Assembly (NCBI GenBank): GCA_031216125.1
Contig: CM062371.1
Coordinates: 22,713,501 to 22,777,500, forward strand
Direction: 5' to 3'
Origin: Dalbergia cochinchinensis
Lineage: Eukaryota > Streptophyta > Magnoliopsida > Fabales > Fabaceae
DNA: 64,000 nucleotides
Both the position numbers and the translations under genes were made by a program. Position 1 is the first letter of the stretch, and the number at the start of each line of letters is the position of its first letter. The notes beneath the pieces were generated by a model that was not told where the DNA came from, searched no databases, and saw nothing but the letters and a program-made list of their open reading frames with translations. Shown here piece by piece: positions 36,523 to 47,879 of the stretch.

Positions 36523-37129
36523 TTACTTGAAAGTATGGAACACATCATTCTTGTGTTTCAGAACATAAACCCATACCTTTCTCGAGAAATCATTAATGAA
36601 TGTTAATAGGTATCTGGCACCACCTTTTAACAGAACAGGTGTAGGGCCCCATAAGTCAAAGTGGATGTAATTTACTATGCCCTTAGTCTTGTGGATAGTA
36701 GTGCTGAACTTGACTCTGGTCTGGTTCTCGTAGACACAGTGTTCATAAAAGTCAAGCTTCCTGATTTTGTGATCACCTAGCAAGCCGTGCTTGATTACCT
36801 AGACGCATATGCCATAAACGAGTAGTATCTGAATCTGAATCGAATGAAAATAACCCTAAGGCAGCGCCAGCAACTGTACTTCCTTGAAGTAAATAAAGAC
36901 CGTTGACTAATTTGCCTTTAATCACAATAAGAGTACCTTTTGAGATTTTTAGAACTTCACCTTCAGCAGAATACCTATAACCTTCAGAATCGAAGACCCC
37001 TAAGGATATAAGAATTTTCTTCAAGTCTGGTATGTACCGAACATTAGTCAACATTCTCACAATTCCATCATGCATCTTGATTTGGAATGTTCCAATGCCA
37101 ATGACCTTACAGGGCATGTCATTTCCCAT
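36523..37129 (-). pseudogene. Copia protease end, GAG-pre-integrase and integrase core remnant
   Basis: The frame at 36,773-37,129 ends in RLWHMRLGNQARLAR, the GAG-pre-integrase motif. The frame at 36,523-36,783 contains FYEHCVYENQTRVKF (zinc-binding end), HFDLWGP and FINDFSRKVWVYVLKHK, as in Tnt1/Tork elements. The conserved Asp of the integrase core is present in HFDLWGP and the other catalytic residues fall in the decayed part. Confidence 0.85.
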
Positions 37130-38060
37130 AAGGACAACACCATTATCAATTGACTGGTAAGTTGTAAACTAATCTCGATTCCGACACATGTGGTAGGAAC
37201 AACCTGAATCAAGAATCCAAGTATTACCAATTGAACTGGTTGATACTGTGAGAATATTATCAACACTTCAGCTAGATTGGTTGCATTACTTGAATCTTTG
37301 TCTTTTTTGTCTTTGAGCCTCGAATATTCTACTCTCCAGTGCCCTTCCTTCTTAGAATATCTACATCTGCTTTTACGATATCTAGACTTAGATCTAGACC
37401 TTCCTTTGCTACTACACGACTCTATCTCCTTCAACCTCCCTCTGGCAACCAAGCCAGATGCAGTATCATCATGACTGCCAGTATCATGCTCCATTTTGTC
37501 ACAACTTAAAAGAGTGGATTTCACCTCATCAATTTTGAGGCTTTCATGACCATATATGAGTATTTCTCGAAAGTTCTTGTAAGAATAAGGTAAGGAACAA
37601 AGCAACATCATTGCCCATTGCTCACTTGAATATGTCTCATCCATATTTTTCAAATCTGTGGCGAATGACGTGAACTCAACTATGTAAGACCAAATTGATG
37701 TCCTTTTTACCATACGAAGCATGCACAGACATTGCAATAAACCAAGACGATTGGCCACCATCATAGTCATATATAATAACTCCAACTTGGTCCACAGTGA
37801 TTTTGCTATTTTCTCCGAAAAGACCTCCTGCAGCACATTATCTGTAATGCATAACTGAATAATAGAATTTGATCGGCATCTTCCCATTCAGATTCCTTCA
37901 TTGTCTCGAGCTTCTTTTCCTTATCAGAAAGTGCTATTTTTACACTTTGTTGTACAAGAACAACCATCATACCGACCTTCCACATTCCGAAATTAATGTG
38001 CCCATGAAACTACTGAATATCAAATTTTGCAATAGACATTTTTAAACAAATTAGCCTAGA
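37057..38060 (-). pseudogene. Copia gag remnant
   Basis: A 276-codon open frame (37,057-37,887) covers the gag helical region (LWTKLELLYMT, LCSLPYSYKNF). A Ser/Arg/Lys-rich segment follows, then a zinc knuckle that has lost two of its cysteines: CRYSKKEGHWRVEYS, where a CCHC pattern needs Cys in place of the first Ser and the last Tyr. The N-terminal part continues to about 38,040 in another frame, next to the primer site. Confidence 0.85.
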
Positions 38061-38086
38061 ACTCTATAAGAGCTTTGATACCAGTT

Positions 38087-38196
38087 TGTTATAAAATGGT
38101 AGGACCAAAGGTAGAAATAAAGTGGCGAAAAATAAGTATATGAAAGCATAAAATAAATGACACTAGGAATTTACGTGGTTTGGCTTAAAGCCTACG
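38087..38196 (-). repeat. 5' LTR of the copia element, first piece
   Basis: Starts TGTTATAAAATGG beside the primer site. Interrupted after CTACG by element C; the remainder of this LTR is 45,473-45,937. Confidence 0.85.
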
Positions 38197-41100
38197 AGTA
38201 ACACCCTAAAAATTATGTAAAAACAAATTTGAACTTTATTAGTCATAATTTCAAAAATCTAACAGTTTTAAAAATGATGAGGATGGTCCAACAAAGATGT
38301 TAAAAAAAAATTTCGGGCTGAGTGTGAATAGTAACCTTATGGGCCTCACGAGCCTGTCGGGATGACCGAAACCCTAGAATTGGGACCCGAAGGTGCCCAA
38401 AACTGAGAAAGAAAGGATTAAGGTTACAAATAGTAAGGAATGCGGATTTTATACCTGAAAAATAATTTCGGATAATGCTTGATTACTCAGGTACAGTGTT
38501 GTACCTATTCGGTAGAGTTTTGATGTACTATTTTTGACACCGTAAAAGTTACTTGGTGGCTAAGTAATCTTTACCAACCACTTTATGCCAAGTGGATAGT
38601 AAGGATTAAAACTTGAAAAGCAAGTTTTAATCTTAACCTTTCATTTCTTATATTTTAACCGGGAGCCAATATCTCATCTATTCGGTGGAATTTCGGTGTT
38701 CAATTTTAACACCGAAAAAGCTATTTGCTCTCCAAATTAAAGTGATCCAGTTATCTTGAGACAAGTGGATGACCAAAATCCATTCGTTGACCAAGAAAAC
38801 AATCCTAGCCATCCATTTTACTATCTTTCTTTAAGAATTCTCCTTTTATATTATAATAACCAAGCTTGCTTACAAGATCAATGCAAAACCAATCTTCTCC
38901 ATTAAGCCACCCTTATTTTGTCCAGCAAGTGGAGAATAAAGCAGCCACCATTTTTATCTTCTCAAGAGCTCAAAACTTGATTTAAGTTCCTAAACTCCTA
39001 GCCTAGACTTGTTAAAAACCTAAACTCCCTTCACAAAACATGTTCTACTCATCAATACCTACAAAACTAACTGATTAGAATTTGAATCCATCACCCTTTT
39101 TCACCTTGAGAGATTATCCTTTATTGATTAAGGAAGGGATTGGTGTTGATTTGGTGGCTTTGAAGTGAGTAAAATCCTTCTTGGAGCATCTTTTGGGGCC
39201 AAGATCCTTAAGCCACCAATGTAGGGTTTTCTTTGGCATTTTCTTTCAAAATTTATTTTGAAAGTTTTTTATTAGTTTTAATCCAAAATTTTTAGTTTTA
39301 TTCGCTAATGATGTATTGATATCGATGCATAAATTTTGGTGGAGTGTTTGGATGATGTTAGAGAACCAATTTTGGCAAAAAAGGTTTTGAATCATGTGCT
39401 GGAATTCTCGGATTTGTACTGGCAAGTTATGAATCAGGAATTTTCTGAGGTATTTGTAGATGTTTTCATGAGATGTAAAAATTATATGTTGAAGCTAACA
39501 CCTAAGGAAACTCCATGATTTTTCTTGGGTCTTAAAAATGGCTTTAACTATTTTATAAAAATTAGAAACAGAGACTATTTTTGAGTTGTCTGGACAGCCA
39601 ATTTTGAAGCTCTAAAATTGTCTAATTTTTTTACTATATCACATGATTGAATCATCACCTGAAATTTTTACAGGGTGTTGAGGACCATTGAAATCCAACT
39701 ATGAATTTTTGTATGATTTGATATGACCATTTGATTGGGTAATAAAATTGGGACTTTGGCTATTGGCTGTAAATAGGAGGTTTCAAACCTCCGAATTTGT
39801 CTAATTTTGTTAACATAGTTAGAGAACTCCCTTTGGTCTAAAACTTTTACGGAACCTTGTGGACACATCGAAGTGTCTTATGTAATTTTCATAGCCTCTG
39901 AATTGATTGTTTGATGTACAAGTTAATTAGTGCTACAAGGGTGTGAAATCTACCCATGTGCTGTATTTATGCTATGGCATTACTAAGTGACATAATGACA
40001 TTTGATTCAAGTATGATGTATATGAGTGCATGCTAGTGACTTTAAGGATTGATTTGAGATATGATTTGAATCATATTGTGAATGAATGCGTATCTGTGCC
40101 TTATGCATGCATTTGGGAAAGTAAAGTGAATGATACATATTTTTGGCAAAAGAGAATATGTGAACTTCAATCGTGCACGTTTTGACATATGGAGAAAATA
40201 GAAACAAGACTTAGATTTATTTGAGGGGAAAGCAAAATGAAGAACTTCTCTCGAGATATTATGATTCGATAGACATATCGGTTAGGAATAGAACTGTGTG
40301 TGATTCGAAAATGGAAAAAAAAATGAAGTTTGATGATCATGTATAGGAATGAGCTCAATCCTGATAAGCAGACAATTTTCCTTGTGTGGTTTGATCCACT
40401 ATACATACTATTTCATATAAACTATTCATTGTGTAGTTGTCCACAGTAGATACCAGTTGGGTATAAACTAAGTCTTTCTTATGTCGACGAAAAAGAGGAA
40501 AATGCACTGAATTTAGTTTTGCAACATGATATGAATTAAGTTTTTCTTATGTCAATGAAAAGAGAAAAATGCACTAGATTAAGTTCCTTGGCCACGAAAT
40601 GAAACGCATAATTTATCATTATTTTTTCGTATAAGTTTACTCGATAATGCTTGTAAGAATGAAATTTCTTTCTACTTATGTTTTGGTTTTTATTTTTGAA
40701 TTGTCTACTTAGGATGATTTACTAGGTGTTTGAACATTATGGTGAAAATGCATTAAGTGATTGATCATTAAAAGCTACCCACTTTGGAAGTACGATTTGG
40801 AACTTTAAAAATGAACCATCGTTATGAAATACATGATCTCTCTTTTTCTAATAAACCGAAATGGCTGGGGCGATGACGATGATATTATGAGTGAGTTTTT
40901 GGGGAGTTGCCCTAATGAGAATTATATAATTCTCACCCTTACGTGTTTTGTGTTCCCATGTCTCCTCTAGGTTGATCCAGAGAACAATGAAGCTACTATA
41001 TGAAAGAACTCGGAATTACAGTTGTTTAGTAGTTGATATTGTCATTATGTTGTATATAGTTGTAGGCATATATGTATGCAAATGTAATAGGGATTGTATA

Positions 41101-41289
41101 TCTATTAAAGCTTCATTATGTAATTGACTTGTATCTTTGTTATATATTTTAATCGAATTACGCTAGTTATTACACGAATCCAACGAATTTGATATAGTTA
41201 TTTAAAAAAGCTTCGCTAATTTATAAGTGACAACTTTTGAGTCCTATATCATGACTTAAGAATGAGGTTGTACTTGGGAGGATGTTACA
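38197..41289 (+). repeat. 5' LTR of element C
   Basis: 3,093 bp, collinear with 42,373-45,472. The short ORF at 39,336-39,518 recurs in altered form in the second LTR (43,540-43,746), which is a consequence of the repeat and not evidence of a gene. Confidence 0.9.
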
Positions 41290-41509
41290 AAATGGTATCA
41301 GAGTAGTTCATCCTAGTAGGACCTTAGGGAATGGACTAGCTATGTTTCCAAAGCGTAGATAGGTCATGCCTTGAATCTTATCTATATGATAGGATATAGG
41401 GTTTAGATATGCATGACAGCCTAGTGGTACTATTGTTGGTTGCTATCACACTTAGCATAGTGCTGAGCTTGATCAACTCAATATCTTTGTTTGGTGTGTT
41501 CAGGAACTA

Positions 41510-42190
41510 ATGGCAAACCATAGACGTACTAGGAACGGGAATGCTAAGCTGGACAACATGATGGATACTCTTCGTGAGATGGCTGTAGATATGAGAGCAC
41601 AAGCTACAATAGCCAAATCGATAATGGAAAGCTTAAATCAGAATGCAGTAAAGCTGGAGTTCATGATACTCAAGCAAGGATCCATTAGTGTAGCAGAGTA
41701 CACGGCCAAGTTTGAAGGATTTTCCAGTTTTCTACTAATTACCAGTGCAATCTTGATGAAGCTTGGAAGTGCATGAAGTATGAAGGAGGGCTACAGGAGG
41801 ACATTAAAGTAGTCATGAGTCTTTAAGAGATCAAAGATTTTGCTACGCTGGTGAATAAGTGTTGACTTGCAAAGGAATCCAATAGGAAGCTAACAATTGC
41901 TAACTCTACTAGGGGCGATCCTAAGAAGAGACTGGCACCTGAAGACCAAGATTATAGGATGTCCCGCCCCGAAAGAAGAAGTTTCAAGCCAGCTCGTATA
42001 AGGATAAACACAACAACAATTAGCCACGAGTCAAGATTGTCCAAAATATGGGAAGAACTATGGAGGTAGACCTTGTAGGGCTACGAAAAATGTATGCTAC
42101 CATTGTGGAAAACAAGGACATAAGATTTGGGAGTGTCCAGAGAGATACACAAAACTTATTGGGAAGTCACTACACAAGAGTATTAAGAGC
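41510..42190 (+). pseudogene. gag remnant of element C
   Basis: An ORF at 41,510-41,776 opens MANHRRTRNGNAKLDNMMD and contains GSISVAEYTAKFEGFSSF, a typical Ty3/gypsy gag segment. It frameshifts, and further frames lead to a complete zinc knuckle C-x2-C-x4-H-x4-C at 42,095-42,136 (CYHCGKQGHKIWEC). The polyprotein stops there: the second LTR begins about 240 bp further on with no protease or pol. It may rely on proteins from a full-length relative. Confidence 0.8.
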
Positions 42191-42372
42191 TGAGAAGACA
42201 TCACCACTTAATAATTCGATCCTAGATAGGGACGTTTTAGGATTCAATTGTTACCTTTTGACTGAATTGTTTGAGCTGTGTGTGAATTCTTGTTTGATTT
42301 ATGAAAAATGTCTTCTGAAAATTATTTTCAAATGAATTTTGAAGGCAAAATTCTTTTTAAGGTAGGGGGTAA

Positions 42373-45300
42373 TGTAACATCCTAAAAATTATGTAAAAAT
42401 TAATTTGAGCTTTATTAGTCATAATTTCAAAAATCTGACAGTTTTAGAAATGATGAGGATGACCCAATAGAGATGATAAAAAAAATTTCGGGCCAAGTGT
42501 AAATAGTAATCTTACGGGCCTTATGGGCCCGTCGGAACGGCCGAAACCCTAGAATTGGGACCTGAAGGTGCCCAAAACTGAAAAAAGAGAGGATTAAAGC
42601 TAGAAATAGTATGGAATGAGGATTTTATACCTGGAAAATAATTTCAGATAATGCTTGATTACTCAGGTACAGTGTTGTACCTATTCGGTAGAGTTTTGAT
42701 GTACTATTTTTGACACCGTAAAAGTTACTTGGTGGGCAAATAATCTTTACCAAACACTTTATGTCAAGTGGATAGTAAGGATTAAACTTGAAAAGCAAGT
42801 TTTAATCTTAACCTTTCATTTCTTATATTTTGCCCTGGAGCCAATATCTCATCCGTTCAGTGGAATTTTATTGTGCAATTTTAACACTGAAAAAGTTATT
42901 TACTCCCCAAGTTAAAATGATCCAATTATCTTAAGCCAAATGGATGACCAAGATCCATTCTTTGACCAAGAAAACAATCCTAGCCATCTATTTTACTATC
43001 TTTCTTTAAGACTTCTCCTTTTATATTATAATAACCAAGTTTTCCTTACAAGCTTCCTTACAAGATGAATACAAAACCAATCTTCTCCATTAAGCCACCC
43101 TTGTTTTGGCCAGCAAGTGAGGAATACAGCAGCCACCATTTTCATCTTCTCAAGAGCTCAAAACTTGATTTAAGTTCCCAAACTCCTAGCCTAGACTTGT
43201 TAAAAACCTAAACTCTCTTCACAAAACTTGTTCTACTCATTAATACCTACAAAACTAACTGATTAGAATTTGAATCCATCACCCTTTTCCACCTTGAGAG
43301 ATTATCCTTTACTAATTAAGGAAGGGATTGATGTTGCTTTGGTGGCCTAGAAGTGAGCAAAATCCTTCTTGGAGCATCCTTAGGAGCCAAGATCCTTAAA
43401 GCCACCAAAGTACGATTTTCTTTGGCCTTTTCTTTCAAAATTTATTCTGAAAGTTTCTGATTAGTTTTAATCCAAAATTTTTAGTTGTACTGGCTGATGA
43501 TGTATTGATATTATGTGTTAATTTTGGTGGAATGTTTGGATGATATTAGTAAAACCATTTTGGCAACAAAAAGTTTTGAATCATGTGCTGGAATTCTTAG
43601 ATTTGTACTTGCAGGTTATGAATCACAAATTTTCTGAGGTATTTATGGATGTTTTCATGAGTTATAAAAATTATATGTTGAAGCTAAATCTAAGGAAACT
43701 CCATGATTTTTCTTGGGTCTTAAAAATGGCTTTTACTATTTTATAAAAATCAGAAATGGAGACTACTAGTGAGTTATCTAGACATCCAATTCTGAAGCTC
43801 TAAAATTGTTTAATTTTTTTACTATATCAAATGATTGAATCATCACTTGAAATTTTTACAGAGTGTTGAGAACACATTGAAATCCAACGTGAATTTTTGT
43901 ATGATTTGATATGATCATTTGATTGGGTAATAAAATTGGGACTTTGGCTATTGGCTATAGATAGGGGGTTTCTAACCTCTGAATTTGTCTAATTTTGTTA
44001 ACATAGTTAGAGAACTCTTTTTCCTCTGAAATTTTTATGGAACCTTGTGGACATATTGAAGTTTCTTATATAATTTTCATAGCTTCTGAATTGATTGTTT
44101 GATGTACAAGTTAATTGGTGCTACAAGGGTGTGAAATCTACCCATGTGCTGTATTTATGCTAAAGCATTACTAATTGTGACATAATGACATTTAATTCAA
44201 GTATGATGTATATGAGTGTATGCTAGTGACTTTAAGGATTGGTTTGAGACATGGTTTGAATCATATTATGAATGAATGCGTATCTGTGCCTTATGTATGC
44301 ATTTGGAAAAGTAAAGTGAATGATACATATTTATGGCAAAAGAGAATATGTGAACTTCAATTATGCATGTTCTGACATATAGAGAAAACAGAAACAAGAC
44401 TTAGATTGATTTGAGGGGAAGACAAAAAGAGGAACTTTTCTCGAGATATTATGAGTCGGTAGACATATTGGCTGGGAATAGAACTATGTGTGATTTGGAA
44501 ATGGAAAAAAATGAAGTCTGATGATCATGTATAGGAATGAGCTCAGTCCTGATAAGCAGACTATTTCCCTTGTGTGGTTTGATCCACTATACATACTATT
44601 TGGTATAAACTATTCATTGTGTAGTTGTCCACAGCAGATACCAGTTGGGTATAAACTAAGTTTTTCCTATGTCAATAAAAAGAGGAAAATGCACTGAATT
44701 TAGTTTTACAGCATGATATGAATTAAGTTTTTCCTATGTCAATGAAAAGAGAAAAATGCACTAGATTAAGTTCCTTGGCTAAGAAAAGAAATGCGTAATT
44801 TATCATTATTTCTGCATATAAGCTTACTCGATAATGCTTGTAAGAATGAAATTTCTACTTATATTTTGGTTGTTATTTTTGAATTGTCTGCTTAGGATGA
44901 TTTACTAGGTATTTGAACATTATGGTGTATATGCATTAAGTGATTGATCACTAAAAGCTACCCATTTCAGAAGTACAATTTTGAACTTTAAAAATGAACC
45001 ATCATTATGAAATGCATGATCACTCTTTTTTTAATAAACCGAAGTGGCTGGGGCAATGACAATGACATTACAAATGAGTTTTTGGGAAGTTGACCTACTG
45101 ATAATTGTATAATTCTCACCCCTACGTGTTTTGTGTTCCCGTGTCGCCTCTAGATTAATCCAAAGAATGATGTGGCTGCGACGTGAAAGAACATGGAATT
45201 ACAATTGTTTAGTAGTTGATATTGTTATTATGTTGTATATAGTTGTAGGCATATGTGTATGTAAATGTAATAGGGATTGTATATTTATTAAAGCTTCATT

Positions 45301-45472
45301 ATGTAATTGACTTGTATCTTTGTTATATATTTTAATCGAATTACGTTAGTTATTACACGAATCCATTGAATTTCATATAGTTATTTAAGAAAGGTCCGCT
45401 AATTTATAAGTAACAACTCTCGAGTTCGGTGTTATGACTTAAGGATGACATTGTATTTAGGAGGATATTACA
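42373..45472 (+). repeat. 3' LTR of element C
   Basis: 3,100 bp, starts TGTAACATCC just after a polypurine tract and ends ATTACA before the CTACG duplication. Confidence 0.9.
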
Positions 45473-45937
45473 CTACGTCCATGGGCAAAGGCGACAACCA
45501 AATATTTCACTATAGAAATATGATGGAGACACAAAAGTGTTTACACACTACACTCAATATCCAAATCCCAAATACATCCAAAAATACCTATTAGTATTTT
45601 TCTCACTGATATATACTCTCAACTCAAAAGTAGAGAAACACAAAAGAAATATATGACTATCTAATTATTTAGAACAAGGAAGAGAGGTTGAATTGTTTTG
45701 TGTTGAAGCTTGTGAACGATGCTCTATATATAGAGCTTGTGGAGCCAAAATTGTCAAATATCTTGATGCTTATTTTCTATGGGTTAGTTGTGGTTGGTGA
45801 ACATGTGGATTTCTTGTCCAATTTCATTCAATGTTGGCTGCACTGTCAAAGGAAAAATTAGAGACTTTTGCAATGCAATCACATGATGCACATATAGGGT
45901 TAGTAGGAGGTTTAAAAATTCAAACCATCTTATCACA
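45473..45937 (-). repeat. 5' LTR of the copia element, second piece
   Basis: Continues the LTR interrupted at 38,196. Together the pieces make about 570 bp, equal to the other LTR (558 bp) apart from small indels. Confidence 0.85.
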
Positions 45938-46450
45938 TTTATCATCATTGACAATATAACTAGGTTTACCCATGATTTTTAGAATGAATGAAGAATAGAC
46001 AAGGGATGACATGTCGACTCAATATGTTTTGCCCTTAGCTAGTTCCATCAAATGTAAAATGACAAATCTTGTAGGGGCTAGTCCTGTTATTGCAGGTATA
46101 TCAGAGAGAGTTAGTCCTATCATACCATAAGAGGCACGAAAATTGTAGGTTGATTTACACTAGAAATATAGAGAAGCACCAAATAACCTAAATTGAACTA
46201 AAATGTTTCCCTACTTAATTGAATCAAACAAAAAATCCTTGTGATTTTCCAATATTCCATTTTAGCTTATTCAGCCCTATCGAACTACTTGAGACATTTA
46301 GGAAAATTTTTAGGACCATTTTGTAAAATTTTGTTATTTTTCTCAAAATACTGTACATAAATGTAGCTGGAGAAGGAAAGAATCTTATGCCTAGGTTGAT
46401 TAAGAAAGAAATGTTTGGCAGGAGCAACTTTCTAAGGGGACATACATGTC
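45938..46450 (-). pseudogene. PMD-like gene remnant 2, 5' part
   Basis: The minus strand carries, in order, an FEKNNKILQNGPKNF segment, a frame like STYNFRASYGMIGLTLSDI (near 46,120) and an end reading IVNDDK at the copia insertion. These match the blocks NPPERITQPIKWLDRV, THNFHNSYDMMGSTLFDVAG and INDDEHVAF of remnant 1. Stops interrupt it. It is a second, diverged copy of the same coding sequence, also minus, about 22 kb away. Confidence 0.5.
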
Positions 46451-46650
46451 ATAACCAGGTTAGGATGGTGACTTACGCTGATGAGATTCTCTCCCTAAGC
46501 AAGCCATTTTAACTTTTTCAGAAACATTCGACAGAGTTTTCCTTGTTTTTCTAGTAACATTTCATATTCATTACATACTTATCCATATATACGTTAACTA
46601 TCTAAAATTTTACCATATATGAGGCCCCCCAATTGAGAGTTTTATTTATT

Positions 46651-47077
46651 GTAGGTTTTGACACTTTATGTCAACAACAAATAATAAAAAATTCCCTTTA
46701 AACAGGAGGTCAAACCACTTTAAACTAGATGTTTGTTGACAAATTCACAAGCATGGACGTCAATCTTTATTTTTCTAGATCTCGATTCGGGAAGAGCATA
46801 AAGTTATTCCTCTTGGGTTTTACGCCAAAAAGAATCGAGTGTCAAATAAGCATGAAGGAGATGAGGATAGAATGAATGATGTGATTTGTGTATTGATTCT
46901 TTTTGGTGTACAATACAAGAAGAGCAGGTTTTCACTTCATGAATCAAGATCTAGAAAAGCAAAGGTTAACATCTAAACTCTTGAGTTTGTTGACAAACAC
47001 CTATTTAAAATAGTTTGACCTCCTGTTCAAATGGAATCGTCAATTATTTATTATTAATGTAAAGTGTAAAAACCTGC
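46651..47077. mobile_element. Foldback element: near-complete long inverted repeat
   Basis: The left arm (from GTAGGTTTTGACACTTTATG) pairs with the right arm read on the minus strand (GCAGGTTTTTACACTTTAC). Shared words are ACAGGAGGTCAAAC, TGTTTGT and TTTTCTAGATCT. Inside, CCAAAAAGAATC occurs in both arms, so the pairing runs almost to the centre near 46,865 with arms of about 190-205 bp. No ORF. This is a foldback-type MITE; its target duplication is unclear. Confidence 0.8.
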
Positions 47078-47139
47078 GATAAAAAAATTGACACACCTGT
47101 GGGACACTTTTTTTTAAAGTGTCAAATAAATAAAAACAA

Positions 47140-47560
47140 AGACAAAGTGTATGCGCTTGCATAGTGGCATTTCTATGTCAAGCATGTCAAGAGCATCATT
47201 TTCATCAAAAGATGGATTAAATAAGGCAGAAAATAATCCCCTTCATTCTTTGGAGCCTGTCTTGACTTGTGTTAGTCAGATAATGACAATGTGCCATAAA
47301 CAAGTATAAGCACTACTGTCATGATGACATGGCCTCCATATGGTCTTCCACCAGGCTACGTACCCTCAGGATACATACCTCGTCCACCTCCAAACCTAGG
47401 GAATCTATCAAATGTTGGGAATAGTGATGTGTTTAACAATATATTTCTACATAATCTTCTGTTTAGAGTCAAAGATGATGTTTATGTCATATGTACCACC
47501 ATTTGGTACAAATATACCACACTTTGGTTTTGTCACCCCTTAATTGATTAGGCCTTCTAT
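47140..47560 (+). pseudogene. Possible gypsy gag fragment (Pro/Gly/Tyr-rich)
   Basis: The frame at 47,321 reads MTWPPYGLPPGYVPSGYIPR, like the proline-rich PPYGLPPGY segments found in gag of plant Tat/Ogre-type elements. It is short and ends at a stop; no neighbouring gag core is visible. Low-confidence call. Confidence 0.3.
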
Positions 47561-47879
47561 GTTTGGAGTAAGGACATGTCATCGACAAACCCAAGACATT
47601 CAAATTATTAATAAAAATGTGATATTTTATGATTTCTTGTGATCCCCTAACATTGTAACTTCACTTCTACATTAATATTTTTGTTTATAATTTGAATGAT
47701 GTCTATCAAAAGAGCAAGATTGAATCGTTTGGTGGGGTTTCAAACCAAATTAGCAAGTGAGAACATGAAATTTATTAGATATATTAGGTTATTATGTGAA
47801 AGGTTAGTGTGAGGAATTTCTATTTGATTTCCCGTTTCTCATTAGTAACCTAAAGCATAACAGAGCATGGTGTTTGTGA
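47561..47879. other. AT-rich stretch, nothing recognised
   Basis: No ORF, repeat or motif that I can support lies between the gag-like fragment and the LINE 3' region. Confidence 0.4.

Larger units (their letters stand above)
38197..45472 (+). mobile_element. Element C: gypsy-like, 3.1-kb LTRs with 1.1-kb gag-only interior
   Basis: LTRs 38,197-41,289 and 42,373-45,472 are direct repeats ending GATGTTACA and GATATTACA. The first should start TGTAACACC but its first T is A. The target duplication CTACG is at 38,192-38,196 and 45,473-45,477. A primer site TGGTATCAGAG lies at 41,293-41,303 (initiator Met tRNA) and a polypurine tract AAGGTAGGGGGTAA precedes the second LTR. The interior encodes only part of gag; protease, reverse transcriptase and integrase are absent. 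Over the first 145 aligned LTR bases I counted by hand about 15 differences, so the insertion is not recent. Confidence 0.9.
28452..45937 (-). mobile_element. Tork/Tnt1-like Ty1/copia retrotransposon, nested-into
   Basis: Two LTRs, 28,452-29,009 and 38,087-45,937 (the latter split by element C), share their sequence end to end and finish ACCATCTTATCACA. Next to the right LTR the minus strand reads AACTGGTATCAAAGC, the usual initiator-Met tRNA primer site. Minus-strand remnants follow in copia order: gag, GAG-pre-integrase, integrase, reverse transcriptase, RNase H. Unit B interrupts it between reverse transcriptase and RNase H. Many stops make it inactive. Flanking bases (TCCAT and TTTAT) do not form a clear duplication; the left LTR start may be slightly eroded. 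Confidence 0.85.

Noticed and set aside
39336..39518. 60-codon ORF in the LTR of element C
   Set aside because: It lies in an LTR; the second LTR copy has a different frame end and no conservation of the reading frame.
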